Counted from the first letter of the stretch, positions 18,013 through 27,895 are shown. The stretch: DNA of 64,000 nucleotides from JAGQYH01 sp041393015 (GCA_041393015.1 JAWKKV010000007.1:160321-224320); one strand, 5' to 3'. Made by a program: numbers and translations. The notes: generated by a model not told the origin, from the sequence alone.

Positions 18013-18044
18013 GGATTGATATTGAATAAAGTAGAGTTTGAATA
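18013..18044 (+). repeat. Direct repeat copy 2: truA 3' end remnant
   Basis: GGATTGATATTGAATAAAGT and what follows encodes GLILNKVEFE and a TAG stop in the truA frame. Compared with truA it shows synonymous changes in the Gly, Ile and stop codons and one Ala-to-Glu change. Upstream of the repeat no truA similarity continues. Confidence 0.85.
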
Positions 18045-18144
18045 GGAGTAATAATTTCTAATGCTTTTCAAATATCAATAAAAAATTAAAAAAATACTTA
18101 AATTAGCTTGCTTAGCTTTTTGCCAAAGTTAAAGGACACAAATT

Positions 18145-19605
18145 ATGAATACGACACAACCTCAAGTTAAAAACTTTATAAACGGACAATTTGAAAGAAA
18201 TGGTCAAACGTCAATGGATGTTGTTAGTCCATTAACAGGAGCAGTAATTTCTAATCTTCCCATGAGTGGAATGAAAGAATTAAACCAAGCAGTAGAAGCA
18301 GCCAAAGCAGCCTATCCTTCTTGGTCGGGATTAACTTTAAAAGAAAGAGTACAAGTCTTTTTCAAGTATCGAGAATTACTAGAAAAAAACATGGATGAAT
18401 TGTCTCAACTCATTCAACTAGAAAATGGAAAAACCTATGGGGAATCCAAAGCAGAAATAATGAAAAGCATGGAATTGTGCGAATTCACTGTTTCTATGCC
18501 TCAAATTGTCACCAACGAAATACAAGAAGTAAGTCGAGGTGTAGAATGTAGAATAGAGAGAAAACCATTGGGTGTTGTAGCCTGCATCAGTCCATTCAAC
18601 TTCCCGAATATGGTACCGCATTGGACGGTTCCAAATGCTTTGGCATTAGGAAATTGCGTTATACTTAAACCTTCTGAATTAGTTCCTCTAAGCGCAATGC
18701 GAATGGCCGAATTGTTAAAAGAAGCAGGTTTACCGGATGGTGTTTTTAATGTCGTTAATGGGGGACAAGAAATTGTAGAAGCCATTTGTGATCACCCGGA
18801 TATAAAAGCTACTTCATTTGTTGGATCAACCAAAGTAGCTAAAATTGTTTACCGACGAGCCACTTCTAACTTGCAAAGATGTGTGGCATTAGGAGGTGCA
18901 AAAAATCACCTAATTGTTTTACCGGATGCCAATTTACAAATGACGGCCAGTGATGTCGTCGCTTCTATGTCGGGTTGTGCCGGACAGCGTTGTATGGCCG
19001 CTTCTGTAATGGTTGGCGTAGATAAAGTGCAACACATCATCGATAGAATGGTGGAAGAAGCTAAGTCAATTGTACCGGGAGAAAATTTAGGATCGGTAAT
19101 CAGTAAAGCCGCCAAAGATAGAATTGAAAATTACATCACCGAAGCAGAAGCACAAGGTGCAAAAATCTTGGTAGATGGTAGAAATACTGCCGTGCCGGGG
19201 AAAGAAGGTGGCTTTTATGTTGGCCCAACCATCATTGACCATGTAACACCAGGAATGAAGGTAGCAACCGAAGAAATTTTTGGCCCAGTGATTTCCATTA
19301 TTCGCGCAAAAGATATTGACGAAGCCATCCATATTGAAAACAGCTCTAATTATGGTAATGCAGCAGCAGTCTTCACTCAAAGTGGTGGTTTAGCTAAAAG
19401 AGTAATGGAAAAAGCCAGTGCCGGAATGATTGGTGTCAACATTGGTGTTCCAGTACCTAGAGAACCTTTTTCTTTTGGAGGATGGAATGAATCGAAGTTT
19501 GGCGTGGGTGACATTACCGGTAAAAGCTCTATTGAATTCTGGACACAAAATAAAAAGACCACAACCAAGTGGAATCCTGAAGACAAAACCAATTGGATGT
19601 CGTAG
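18145..19605 (+). CDS. mmsA: CoA-acylating methylmalonate-semialdehyde dehydrogenase
   Basis: Oxidatively decarboxylates malonate or methylmalonate semialdehyde to acetyl-CoA or propionyl-CoA with NAD+ and CoA. The 486-residue length is normal. The catalytic Cys283 lies in GCAGQRCMAAS. The MMSDH-specific ALGGAKNHLIVLPDA replaces the ELGG glutamate of hydrolytic aldehyde dehydrogenases, supporting the CoA-acylating class. Other marks are GVVACISPFNFPNMVPHWT and the end FWTQNKKTTTKW. On the same strand as the pyrimidine genes that follow, it fits as the last step of uracil and thymine breakdown. It also serves valine and inositol catabolism in other bacteria. Confidence 0.95.
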   Translation: MNTTQPQVKNFINGQFERNGQTSMDVVSPLTGAVISNLPMSGMKELNQAVEAAKAAYPSWSGLTLKERVQVFFKYRELLEKNMDELSQLIQLENGKTYGESKAEIMKSMELCEFTVSMPQIVTNEIQEVSRGVECRIERKPLGVVACISPFNFPNMVPHWTVPNALALGNCVILKPSELVPLSAMRMAELLKEAGLPDGVFNVVNGGQEIVEAICDHPDIKATSFVGSTKVAKIVYRRATSNLQRCVALGGAKNHLIVLPDANLQMTASDVVASMSGCAGQRCMAASVMVGVDKVQHIIDRMVEEAKSIVPGENLGSVISKAAKDRIENYITEAEAQGAKILVDGRNTAVPGKEGGFYVGPTIIDHVTPGMKVATEEIFGPVISIIRAKDIDEAIHIENSSNYGNAAAVFTQSGGLAKRVMEKASAGMIGVNIGVPVPREPFSFGGWNESKFGVGDITGKSSIEFWTQNKKTTTKWNPEDKTNWMS

Positions 19606-19819
19606 GTATCAATAACATAATTAGATATAGAGTTAGTGCGTCAATAATTTTAATTATAACCGCAATACTTAAATGCTATAATTCAATCTGTAAAACTGAT
19701 TATTAATAGAATGCTCGAATAGTATTTTATAAGATTATTTTCTATTAAATAGAGCGAATTACATATTATTAAAAAACCTTAATAATAATTAATTCTAAGA
19801 TTTGATTTTACATTTTATT

Positions 19820-19827
19820 TAGTTTTG
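19820..19827 (+). promoter_or_regulatory. Candidate -7 box for the outer-membrane receptor gene
   Basis: TAGTTTTG matches TAnnTTTG and sits 21 bases before the ATG at 19849, in a 243-base AT-rich spacer. A TTTG at 19801-19804 could act as -33 element, though the 15-base spacing is shorter than usual. Confidence 0.4.
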
Positions 19828-19848
19828 TGCTTCAACCAACCAAGAACC

Positions 19849-22272
19849 ATGAGCCAATTATTTACTCTAATTCTTGCATGCCTTTGCTTTAGCGGCTATG
19901 CACAATCCACCATTACAGGAAAATTAATCGAAGACGAAGACATAACTGTCATGTATGCCAATGTCGCCTTGTATAAATCATCTGACAGCACTTTGGTAAA
20001 AGTAGAATCTTCTAATGAAGAAGGTAATTTTGCCATCCGAAATATTGATGCGGGCAACTACTTTTTTAAAGCAACCTATGTAGGTTATGATGATTATGTA
20101 TTACCCGACATTGAATTAAAATCAGCTCAAACACTTGATTTAGGTACGATTATAATGAAATCTCTCACATTGGGGATTGAAGAAGTAACCATTACCGCCA
20201 AACGTCAAATGGTAGTGATAAAACCGGATAGAACCATTTTTAATGTAGAAGGAACAGTTAATAATGTGGGAACCGATGCCATCTCTCTTTTGAGAAAAGC
20301 ACCTTCTGTAACCGTTGACAATAACGACAATGTTTCCGTTTTAGGAAGATCAGGCGTAATTGTTTATGTAAATGGGAAAAGAGTACCATTGGGAGGTGAT
20401 GATTTAAGTAATTATTTAAGAAATATAACCTCCGACCAAATTGATAGAATTGATATTATCACTTCTCCTAGCGCAAAATATGAAGCAGAAGGAAATGCAG
20501 GAATAATTGATATCATTTTAAAGAAAGATGCTAATCTAGGAGCCAATGGTTCAATAGGTGGTAGTTTTACACAAGGGCTAAAAACTCGCTACAACCTCAA
20601 TACTAGCGGTAATTATAGAAACAAAAAAGTTAACATCTTTGGCAATTTTGGATATAATGCCAATGATAACTTCAACCAAATAGATGCCAATAGCTATCAA
20701 AACAATCTGTATTTAATAGAAACCAATAACTTCCAATTCGACCGAAGTAACTTCTCATATGGTTTCGGAATGGATTTCTTCTTGTCAGAAAAACATACCC
20801 TTGGGGTTTTATACAATGGTGCCTATTCAAAAAATAAAGAAACCGTTGCCAATAAAATCATCATTTCGTCTGCACAAAACACAAATGAAATTGACAGCAT
20901 TTTGGTGGCCGATAGCGAAGGTAACGGAGAAAGATTAAACAATACAGTGAACCTAAATTATCGCTATGCCATCGATAAAGATCAATCTTTAAATATTGAT
21001 TTAGATTATGGTAATTACATGAATGATAAAATAAGAACACAACCCAACATTTATTTCAACGCGGCTGAAGACTCTATTTTATACTCCAAAACCAATCAAT
21101 TTGACACGCCAAATGACATTAAAATCTATTCCGTTAAATTAGATTATGAAAGGAAACTAGGTAAAGGACAGTTTAGCGTGGGTTCAAAATATAGCAGAGT
21201 TGAAACCAATAACACCTTTAAGGTTTTTGATATTGTAAATGAAATACAAACAATTGAAAACGACAAATCTAACTTATTTGATTACACAGAAAACGTTTAT
21301 GCGGGCTATGTCAATTATGCTAGAGCCTTAGGGGAAAAATGGAACTTTTCTGCCGGTTTAAGATTGGAACAAACCAGTATCAAAGGTGATCTAACAGCTT
21401 TTGATACCAATTTACAAGAACCTCCAACAGAATCTAAATATCTAAGTTGGTTTCCAAGTGCCGGTTTAACTTGGCAAGTCGCCGAAAAGCATGCCTTATC
21501 ACTCAACTACGGAAGAAGAATTAATCGACCGGATTATAACGTACTTAACCCTTTTAAAAATCAATTAAGTGAATTATCGCTTTCCACCGGAAATCCTGCA
21601 CTTCTACCTGAAATTGTCAATAATGTTGAAATGGGTTATACCGTTGCTTATAAATACAATTTCAAAATTGCTTATAGCAGAACCATCGATAAAATTACAA
21701 GGTTAATTGGTCCTGATGAAAACGACCCTCGAGCCAATTATATTTCTTGGGATAATTTAGCGTCAGAAACAGTTGTTAGTATCAACGCCAGTCTACCTTT
21801 TTCTGTTAAAAAAGTTTGGGATATCTATTTTAACCTTGGTGCTTCTCATGTCAATAATCAAGCAGATTATGGAGATGGTGCCGTCGTGGATGTCAAAGTT
21901 TTTACCTATAATTTCTATGGACAAAACACATTCAAATTACCTAAAGAGTTTAAAATAGAACTATCTGGATGGTATTCTGGCCCTGGAGTTTGGGGAGGTG
22001 TTTTTAAATATGATGCCAATTGGAGTATTGATGCCGGTATTCAAAAAGAGTTCTTCGACCAAAAATTAAAAGTGCGTTTAAGTGTAAACAATATATTTGA
22101 CGGATTTGGTTGGCGAGGCGTTTCTGAATTTGATGGTTTGGTATCCACTGGAAGAGGAGATTGGGATAACAGATACTTCACTGCAAGCGTAAAATATAAT
22201 TTCGGTAACCAAAATGTAAAATCTAGAAAAAGAAACACCGGAATAGAAAACGAATCTAAACGTGTAGAGTAA
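19849..22272 (+). CDS. TonB-dependent receptor-like outer-membrane beta-barrel protein
   Basis: An 807-residue outer-membrane protein. It has a signal peptide (FTLILACLCFSGYAQ), a carboxypeptidase-regulatory-like Ig domain (STITGKLIEDED to about residue 100), a plug domain (TVNNVGTDAISLLRKAPSV, YEAEGNAGIIDIILKKD), and a long barrel with the motif NYGRRINRPDYNVLNPF typical of the OMP_b-brl_3 type. ATG 19849 is preferred over a TTG eight codons earlier because the signal peptide then has a normal length. Position between mmsA and the catabolic genes suggests nucleobase or nucleoside uptake, but this barrel subtype has no fixed substrate. No SusD partner is present. Confidence 0.9.
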   Translation: MSQLFTLILACLCFSGYAQSTITGKLIEDEDITVMYANVALYKSSDSTLVKVESSNEEGNFAIRNIDAGNYFFKATYVGYDDYVLPDIELKSAQTLDLGTIIMKSLTLGIEEVTITAKRQMVVIKPDRTIFNVEGTVNNVGTDAISLLRKAPSVTVDNNDNVSVLGRSGVIVYVNGKRVPLGGDDLSNYLRNITSDQIDRIDIITSPSAKYEAEGNAGIIDIILKKDANLGANGSIGGSFTQGLKTRYNLNTSGNYRNKKVNIFGNFGYNANDNFNQIDANSYQNNLYLIETNNFQFDRSNFSYGFGMDFFLSEKHTLGVLYNGAYSKNKETVANKIIISSAQNTNEIDSILVADSEGNGERLNNTVNLNYRYAIDKDQSLNIDLDYGNYMNDKIRTQPNIYFNAAEDSILYSKTNQFDTPNDIKIYSVKLDYERKLGKGQFSVGSKYSRVETNNTFKVFDIVNEIQTIENDKSNLFDYTENVYAGYVNYARALGEKWNFSAGLRLEQTSIKGDLTAFDTNLQEPPTESKYLSWFPSAGLTWQVAEKHALSLNYGRRINRPDYNVLNPFKNQLSELSLSTGNPALLPEIVNNVEMGYTVAYKYNFKIAYSRTIDKITRLIGPDENDPRANYISWDNLASETVVSINASLPFSVKKVWDIYFNLGASHVNNQADYGDGAVVDVKVFTYNFYGQNTFKLPKEFKIELSGWYSGPGVWGGVFKYDANWSIDAGIQKEFFDQKLKVRLSVNNIFDGFGWRGVSEFDGLVSTGRGDWDNRYFTASVKYNFGNQNVKSRKRNTGIENESKRVE

Positions 22273-22436
22273 GAAATTAATTTTCAGTTACTCATTTGAT
22301 AAAGTTCATCTGCTTATTTAGTTTTCTTCAAAAAGTTCAGATAGCTTATATTAGTGGATTATTGAAGTCATTATAGTTATTGATTCAATTCATCAATGCT
22401 ATATTGACTTTGTACTCCAAAAAAACTAATAATAAA

Positions 22437-23777
22437 ATGAACAATCAACAAATAATACAAGATAATATTGACTATACTCTATTCTCTTGGTCAAAACAGA
22501 CGGGCTTACACCCCATGAATATTGAAAGCGCCAAAGGTGTTTATTTAAAAGATCGAGAGGGCAAACAATTCATAGATTTCTCTTCTCAATTAATGAATGT
22601 CAATATCGGACATGGTAATCAAAGAATTACGGAAGCCGTTGCCAAACAAATGAGCGAAGTAAGCTACGTTTATCCGGGTGCCGCTACCAAAGCTAGAGGC
22701 GAATTAGGAAAAATGATAGCCGAGATTACGCCTGGTAACTTAACCAAAACCTTCTTCACATTGGGCGGTGCGGAAGCCAATGAAAATGCTATTAAAATGG
22801 CAAGATTGGTTACCGGAAGAAATAAAATTATAGGCAATTATCGCTCATATCATGGCGCTACTTATGCCGCTATTTCTGCCTGTGGGGATCCTCGTAAACA
22901 TCCATTTGATCACTTAAGTGCTCCTGGATTTATTCATGTTGAAAATCCATATTTCTATCGTTGTCCATGGGGCACTAATTCCATTGAAGAATGTGGCGAG
23001 ATGGCACTAAGAAACTTAGAACAAGTTCTAATTTACAATAACCCTGAAAGTGTGGCGGCCATTATTATGGAGGGCGAATCAGGTACTTCAGGCTGTATAA
23101 AATATCCGCCATTTTATTGGAAAAAAGTACAAGAATTAGCACACAAATATGGCATTTTAACCATCTCCGATGAAGTAATGTCGGGCGTTGGCAGAACCGG
23201 AAAATGGTTTGGTGTTGATCATCATAATGTAACGCCTGATCTTATGGTGGTGGCGAAAGGAATAACCTCCGGCTATTTACCATTAGGTGGCGTAGTAGTG
23301 ACAGAAGAAATTGCCAAATATTTTGACGACCATCCAATGGTGTTGGGACTTACTTACTCTGCTCATGCCGTACTTTGTGCTGCCGGAGTTGAGAATTTAA
23401 AAATCATGCACGAAGAAAACCTAGTGGAACATGCTGCCAAAATGGGTGCTTATGTGGATGAAAAAGTAGCCGAACTGCAAGACAAACATCCTTCTATTGG
23501 TGATTTTAGAAATACCGGACTTTTAGGTTGTATTGAATTGGTGAAAGATAGAAAAACCAAAGAAGCGTTGGTGCCGTTTAATGCGAAGCCGGCTGAATCG
23601 GCTCCTATCAATAAAATAGCTGCTAAAATTAAAGAGCTGGGTATGTTCACTTTCTGCAAGTGGAATTACATTTTCATTGCGCCTCCTTTAATCATCACCA
23701 AAGAACAAATAGATGAAGGATTAGCCATAATCGCGGAAGGTTTAAAAATTGCTGACGAATATTACACGGGCGCATGA
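22437..23777 (+). CDS. Omega-aminotransferase, probable beta-alanine / beta-aminoisobutyrate transaminase
   Basis: A 446-residue class III PLP aminotransferase. Marks are TLGGAEANENAIKMAR (cofactor phosphate site), SYHGATYAAIS, SDEVMSGVGRTGKWF, and the PLP lysine in VAKGITSGYLPLGGVVV. In this cluster the logical substrates are beta-alanine (from uracil) and beta-aminoisobutyrate (from thymine), giving malonate or methylmalonate semialdehyde for MmsA. ATG 22437 fits the family start (YTLFSWSKQTGLHP follows); earlier codons look like leader. Its TGA overlaps the transporter ATG by four bases. Confidence 0.93.
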   Translation: MNNQQIIQDNIDYTLFSWSKQTGLHPMNIESAKGVYLKDREGKQFIDFSSQLMNVNIGHGNQRITEAVAKQMSEVSYVYPGAATKARGELGKMIAEITPGNLTKTFFTLGGAEANENAIKMARLVTGRNKIIGNYRSYHGATYAAISACGDPRKHPFDHLSAPGFIHVENPYFYRCPWGTNSIEECGEMALRNLEQVLIYNNPESVAAIIMEGESGTSGCIKYPPFYWKKVQELAHKYGILTISDEVMSGVGRTGKWFGVDHHNVTPDLMVVAKGITSGYLPLGGVVVTEEIAKYFDDHPMVLGLTYSAHAVLCAAGVENLKIMHEENLVEHAAKMGAYVDEKVAELQDKHPSIGDFRNTGLLGCIELVKDRKTKEALVPFNAKPAESAPINKIAAKIKELGMFTFCKWNYIFIAPPLIITKEQIDEGLAIIAEGLKIADEYYTGA

Positions 23778-25480
23778 ATAAAGACATCGTTGAATTAAAA
23801 GAAGATTTATCGGCATCCGATTTATATAGCGAAGACCTCGCTCCTGTTCCTGCGAATAAAAGAACCTGGAATGTTTGGCACTTATCTGCCTTATGGGTAG
23901 GCATGGCGGTTTGTATTCCAACTTATCTACTGGCCTCTTATATGATTGGTGATGGCATGACGTGGTTAGAATCACTCATCATTATTGGTTTAGCCAACTT
24001 AATCATCACCATTCCGATGGTACTTAACGGACATGCCGGCGTTAAATATGGCGTTCCCTTTCCTGTTATCGGCCGTTCTTCTTTTGGTGTCAATGGCATT
24101 CATATACCATCCATAGTAAGAGCTTTAGTCGCTTGTGGTTGGTTTGGTATTCAAACATGGATTGGAGGATTGGCAATTTATGCGATATTTTGCTCCGTTA
24201 CAGGCATCGAAAATACAATAGCATTGAATGCCGGAAAATTTGTTGCCTTTGGTATTTTTTGGTTCATGAATATGTATTTCATTTGGAAAGGCACTGAAAG
24301 TATCAAGTTTTTAGAAGAATACTCCGCCCCAATTTTAATTTTCATCGGTCTGTTAATGATTGGTTGGGGCGCTAAACAAACCGGTGGCTTTGGTATTGTA
24401 TTGAAGCAAGGAAAACAGTTAGAACAGTCAGCAGCACAATTATTAGTGTCTGATGATGCATCAACATTGGTTTTAAATCCATTAAAAGATAAAGAAGGCA
24501 ATAGTAAAGCTAAAGAATACAAACTAACCGTTAATAGTATTGAAGGAGAATGGCAACCAATTACCACTAATAAAATTAGTGTAAATACAAATCATGCCGA
24601 AGATATTTCCATCCAATTGCGCCAACCCAAAGCAGACCAATCGGGCTATTATGTTTCAAGTGAAGTCTCGCCAACCTTAGGTACGGCGAAGAAAAAAAGT
24701 TTAAAAGAAAAACTTTGGAGTTACGTTTTATGGTTGACGATTATGCTGGGATTTTGGGCAACGATGTCATTAAGTATTGCGGATATTACTCGTTATGCCG
24801 CCAGTCAAAAAGACCAAGTTAAAGGACAGTTTATTGGTTTACCCGGCACGATGATGCTGTATTCTTTTGTAGCTATTTTTGTTACTTGTGCTGCAGCCAT
24901 CAATTTTAAAGATGTATTGGTCGTTAACGATGCGCCTTGGGATCCTGTTTCTCTTTTAGCCAAATTTAGTAGTCCTTGGGTAGTAGTTATTTCTCAAGTA
25001 TTTATGATCATTGCTACTTTAAGCACCAATATAGCTGCCAATGTAATAGCGCCATCAAATGCTTTTTCTAATCTTTATCCAAAAGGCATAAGTTTTAGAA
25101 CAGGCGGATTAATTACGGGCATCATTGGCATCATCAGTTGTCCTTGGTTAATTATGGGCCAAATTAGCGGTATACTCATATTTGTAAGTGGATTGTTAGG
25201 GCCAGTATTAGGCATCATGCTGGCGGATTACTATTTAGTTCGAAACAAAACAGTAGCCATTGGCGAATTGTACAAAAGAGATGGATTATATAGCTATGCA
25301 GGCGGTTTTAACATGTCAGCCATGATAGCATTAGCTATTGGCGTAGGAACTGCCCTGATTGGTTTATACATTCCTTCATTGGCTGCACTTTATAAATTAT
25401 CTTGGTTTTCTGGATTTTTTGTTTCATTCATTTTATACTATCTTTTGATGAGAAATAGTCCAACCATACAAACAAATTAA
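23774..25480 (+). CDS. NCS1 family nucleobase:cation symporter with a large hydrophilic insert
   Basis: A 568-residue transporter with about 12 transmembrane segments of the NCS1 family (uracil, allantoin, cytosine and hydantoin permeases). Family motifs are NKRTWNVWHLSALWVGMAV near the N-terminus, PVIGRSSFGVNG, and GFWATMSLSIADITRYA. Unusually, about residues 207-312 form a long hydrophilic stretch (roughly 80-85 residues more than expected) between two membrane segments. It contains a predicted beta-rich piece (EYKLTVNSIEGEWQPITTNK). Start overlaps the aminotransferase stop (ATGA) and the hydantoinase ATG follows within two bases, so these genes form one operon. Confidence 0.93.
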   Translation: MNKDIVELKEDLSASDLYSEDLAPVPANKRTWNVWHLSALWVGMAVCIPTYLLASYMIGDGMTWLESLIIIGLANLIITIPMVLNGHAGVKYGVPFPVIGRSSFGVNGIHIPSIVRALVACGWFGIQTWIGGLAIYAIFCSVTGIENTIALNAGKFVAFGIFWFMNMYFIWKGTESIKFLEEYSAPILIFIGLLMIGWGAKQTGGFGIVLKQGKQLEQSAAQLLVSDDASTLVLNPLKDKEGNSKAKEYKLTVNSIEGEWQPITTNKISVNTNHAEDISIQLRQPKADQSGYYVSSEVSPTLGTAKKKSLKEKLWSYVLWLTIMLGFWATMSLSIADITRYAASQKDQVKGQFIGLPGTMMLYSFVAIFVTCAAAINFKDVLVVNDAPWDPVSLLAKFSSPWVVVISQVFMIIATLSTNIAANVIAPSNAFSNLYPKGISFRTGGLITGIIGIISCPWLIMGQISGILIFVSGLLGPVLGIMLADYYLVRNKTVAIGELYKRDGLYSYAGGFNMSAMIALAIGVGTALIGLYIPSLAALYKLSWFSGFFVSFILYYLLMRNSPTIQTN

Positions 25481-25481
25481 A

Positions 25482-26864
25482 ATGTCGATATTAATAAAAA
25501 ACGGAAGAGTTGTTACATCAGAATCTGACTATATAGCAGATATATATGTTGAAGGAGAAAAGATTGTAGCAATTGGTAAAAATCTTCCTCATTCTGCTGA
25601 CAAAGTAATTGATGCCACCGACAAACTAGTTTTTCCGGGCGGTATTGATCCGCATGTGCATTTAGATATGCCTTTTATGGGCACATTTTCCAGTGATGAT
25701 TACACCACCGGAACACGAGCGGCGTTACATGGCGGCACTACAATGGTCATCGATTTTATTCTACAAACACAAGGCGATACGCTACACAATGCCTTAAATA
25801 CTTGGCAGGAAAAATCAAAAGGGAAAGCCATCGGAGATTACTCTTACCACATGGCCGTAACAGATTTCAATGATGAAGTAGCCAAAGAAGTGGTACAAAT
25901 GATTGAGGAAGAAGGCATTACTTCTTTCAAAACTTTTATGGCCTACAAAGGTGCCTTAATGATCGATGATGGTCAAATGGTGCAATTAATGAAAGTGGTG
26001 AAAGCCAATGGAGGCTTGGTAACGGTTCATGCCACCAATGGGGACATGATCGACTCTTTAATTGCCAAAAACAGAAGTGAAGGTAATTTATCTCCGCTGT
26101 ATCATTATCTATCGCAACCGGAAGTAACGGAAGCAGAAGCCTCAGCAAGATTTACAGACATGCTCCATTACACCGACTGTCCGGGTTATATCGTGCACAT
26201 GACCTGCGAAGGAGCACTCAATGCTGTAAGATTAGCCACTCGAAGAAATCAAAAAGTATTTGTTGAAACATGTTCTCAATACTTAGTTTTAGATGCTTCT
26301 TTATATGAGAAAGATTTTGAAGGCGCAAAATGGGTGATGAGTCCACCATTGAGAGAAAAGAAAGACCAAACCGCATTGTGGTCGGGCATTAATCAAGGCT
26401 TGGTGCAAGTAGTGGGCACCGATCACTGTCCATTTAAATGGGAGCAAAAATTAATGGGTAAAGACGATTTCTCAAAAATACCTAACGGACATCCGGCCAT
26501 TGAACACAGGATGGAATTAATGTATACTGAAGGCGTACGATCAGGTAAAATTTCTTTAAATAAATTTGTAGAAGTAACGTCCACTAATGCCGCTAAAATA
26601 TTTGGCATGTATCCACGAAAAGGAACTATTGCCATTGGTGCAGATGCGGATATCGTTGTTTTCGACCCGAATAAAAAACACACTATTTCAGTAGATACCC
26701 ATCATATGAATGTGGATTACTCCGGCTATGAAGGCTGGGAATTAACTGGCAAAACAGAAACCGTTTTATTGCGTGGAAATGTTGCCATTGAAAATGAAAA
26801 GTGTCCGTTACAACCAGGATATGGACAGTTTATTAAGAGAGGAAAGACTTCTCTTGTCATTTAA
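25482..26864 (+). CDS. hydA: Dihydropyrimidinase (D-hydantoinase)
   Basis: Zinc amidohydrolase opening 5,6-dihydrouracil or dihydrothymine to N-carbamoyl-beta-amino acids; cytosolic. The 460-residue length is normal. Metal motif GGIDPHVHLDMPF, carbamylated-lysine segment TSFKTFMAYKG, metal His regions VTVHATNGDMI and YIVHMTCEGA, and the catalytic Asp region VGTDHCPF are all present, so it should be active. It directly follows the transporter and precedes the ureidopropionase. A role in allantoin or hydantoin hydrolysis is possible, but the PreTA neighbours favour pyrimidines. Confidence 0.96.
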   Translation: MSILIKNGRVVTSESDYIADIYVEGEKIVAIGKNLPHSADKVIDATDKLVFPGGIDPHVHLDMPFMGTFSSDDYTTGTRAALHGGTTMVIDFILQTQGDTLHNALNTWQEKSKGKAIGDYSYHMAVTDFNDEVAKEVVQMIEEEGITSFKTFMAYKGALMIDDGQMVQLMKVVKANGGLVTVHATNGDMIDSLIAKNRSEGNLSPLYHYLSQPEVTEAEASARFTDMLHYTDCPGYIVHMTCEGALNAVRLATRRNQKVFVETCSQYLVLDASLYEKDFEGAKWVMSPPLREKKDQTALWSGINQGLVQVVGTDHCPFKWEQKLMGKDDFSKIPNGHPAIEHRMELMYTEGVRSGKISLNKFVEVTSTNAAKIFGMYPRKGTIAIGADADIVVFDPNKKHTISVDTHHMNVDYSGYEGWELTGKTETVLLRGNVAIENEKCPLQPGYGQFIKRGKTSLVI

Positions 26865-26958
26865 AAAAAGTAAAAAGAAGAAAGGATAAAGCCTTAATTT
26901 AATGAGTTTGAAAAGATTCAAGATTCAAACCAAATAACCGAAATAAAAAACGAACAAT

Positions 26959-27825
26959 ATGCCAAGAAAAGTAAAATCAGGATTAATACAAATGAGCCTT
27001 CCAATGACTGAAGGAGAAGGAAGTATCCAAGAAATTATGGATGCTATGGTAGACAAACACATTCCTTACATTGAAGAAGCCGGCAAGCAAGGCGTTCAAA
27101 TTCTTTGCTTACAAGAAATTTTCAATACGCCCTATTTCTGTCCCGGACAAGATAAAACATGGTATGCTTCAGCAGAGACTGTTCCCGGTCCAACCACAGA
27201 AAAAATGGCGCACTATGCGAAGAAATACAACATGGTCATTATTGTTCCTATTTATGAAAAAGAACAAGCCGGTGTTTTATACAATACCGCTGCGGTAATT
27301 GATGCGGATGGCACCTATTTAGGGAAGTATCGAAAAAATCACATTCCACATACCACCGGATTTTGGGAGAAATTTTTCTTTAAGCCAGGCAACTTAGGCT
27401 ATCCGGTGTTTCAAACCAAATATGCCAAAGTGGGCGTTTACATTTGTTATGATAGACACTTTCCTGATGGCGCGAGAATCTTAGGATTAAATGGTGCCGA
27501 AATCGTATACAATCCATCTGCCACAGTAGCCGGATTATCTCAATACTTATGGAAATTAGAGCAACCGGCACATGCCGCAGCCAATGGTTATTTCATGGGA
27601 TGTATCAATCGTGTAGGAGAAGAAAAACCTTGGAATTTAGGTCGCTTTTATGGAACCTCTTATTTTGTTGATCCAAGAGGACAAATCTTTGCTCAAGCCT
27701 CAGAATACGACGACGAATTATTGGTAGCTGAATTTGATCTAGATTTGATTGATGAAGTTCGTTCTACTTGGCAATTTTTCAGAGACAGACGACCGGAAAC
27801 GTATGGCAAGTTGACGGAGTTATAA
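26959..27825 (+). CDS. Nitrilase-superfamily beta-ureidopropionase
   Basis: A 288-residue C-N hydrolase expected to release NH3 and CO2 from N-carbamoyl-beta-alanine or its methyl analogue. The catalytic triad is visible: Glu in LCLQEIFNTPYF, Lys in GKYRKNHIPHT and Cys in GVYICYDRHFPDGAR. The His-Pro substitutions around it resemble plant and bacterial N-carbamoylputrescine or beta-ureidopropionase proteins. Position after hydA and before preT supports the pyrimidine role. The 94-base spacer upstream contains the degenerate TTCAAGATTCAAAC motif also seen downstream of this gene. Confidence 0.94.
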   Translation: MPRKVKSGLIQMSLPMTEGEGSIQEIMDAMVDKHIPYIEEAGKQGVQILCLQEIFNTPYFCPGQDKTWYASAETVPGPTTEKMAHYAKKYNMVIIVPIYEKEQAGVLYNTAAVIDADGTYLGKYRKNHIPHTTGFWEKFFFKPGNLGYPVFQTKYAKVGVYICYDRHFPDGARILGLNGAEIVYNPSATVAGLSQYLWKLEQPAHAAANGYFMGCINRVGEEKPWNLGRFYGTSYFVDPRGQIFAQASEYDDELLVAEFDLDLIDEVRSTWQFFRDRRPETYGKLTEL

Positions 27826-27895
27826 AAATTCAAGACTCAAGATTCAAACTCAATATTCAAGTGAACTCAATACAAACTAAATACTAAATACAGGC

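Noticed and set aside
18418..19592. Several minus-strand ORFs inside mmsA
   Set aside because: They are shadows of the conserved plus-strand gene, with no independent protein signature.
22400..22436. TGACTTTG as promoter of the aminotransferase operon
   Set aside because: It misses the A of TAnnTTTG and no -33 element fits; not listed as a feature.
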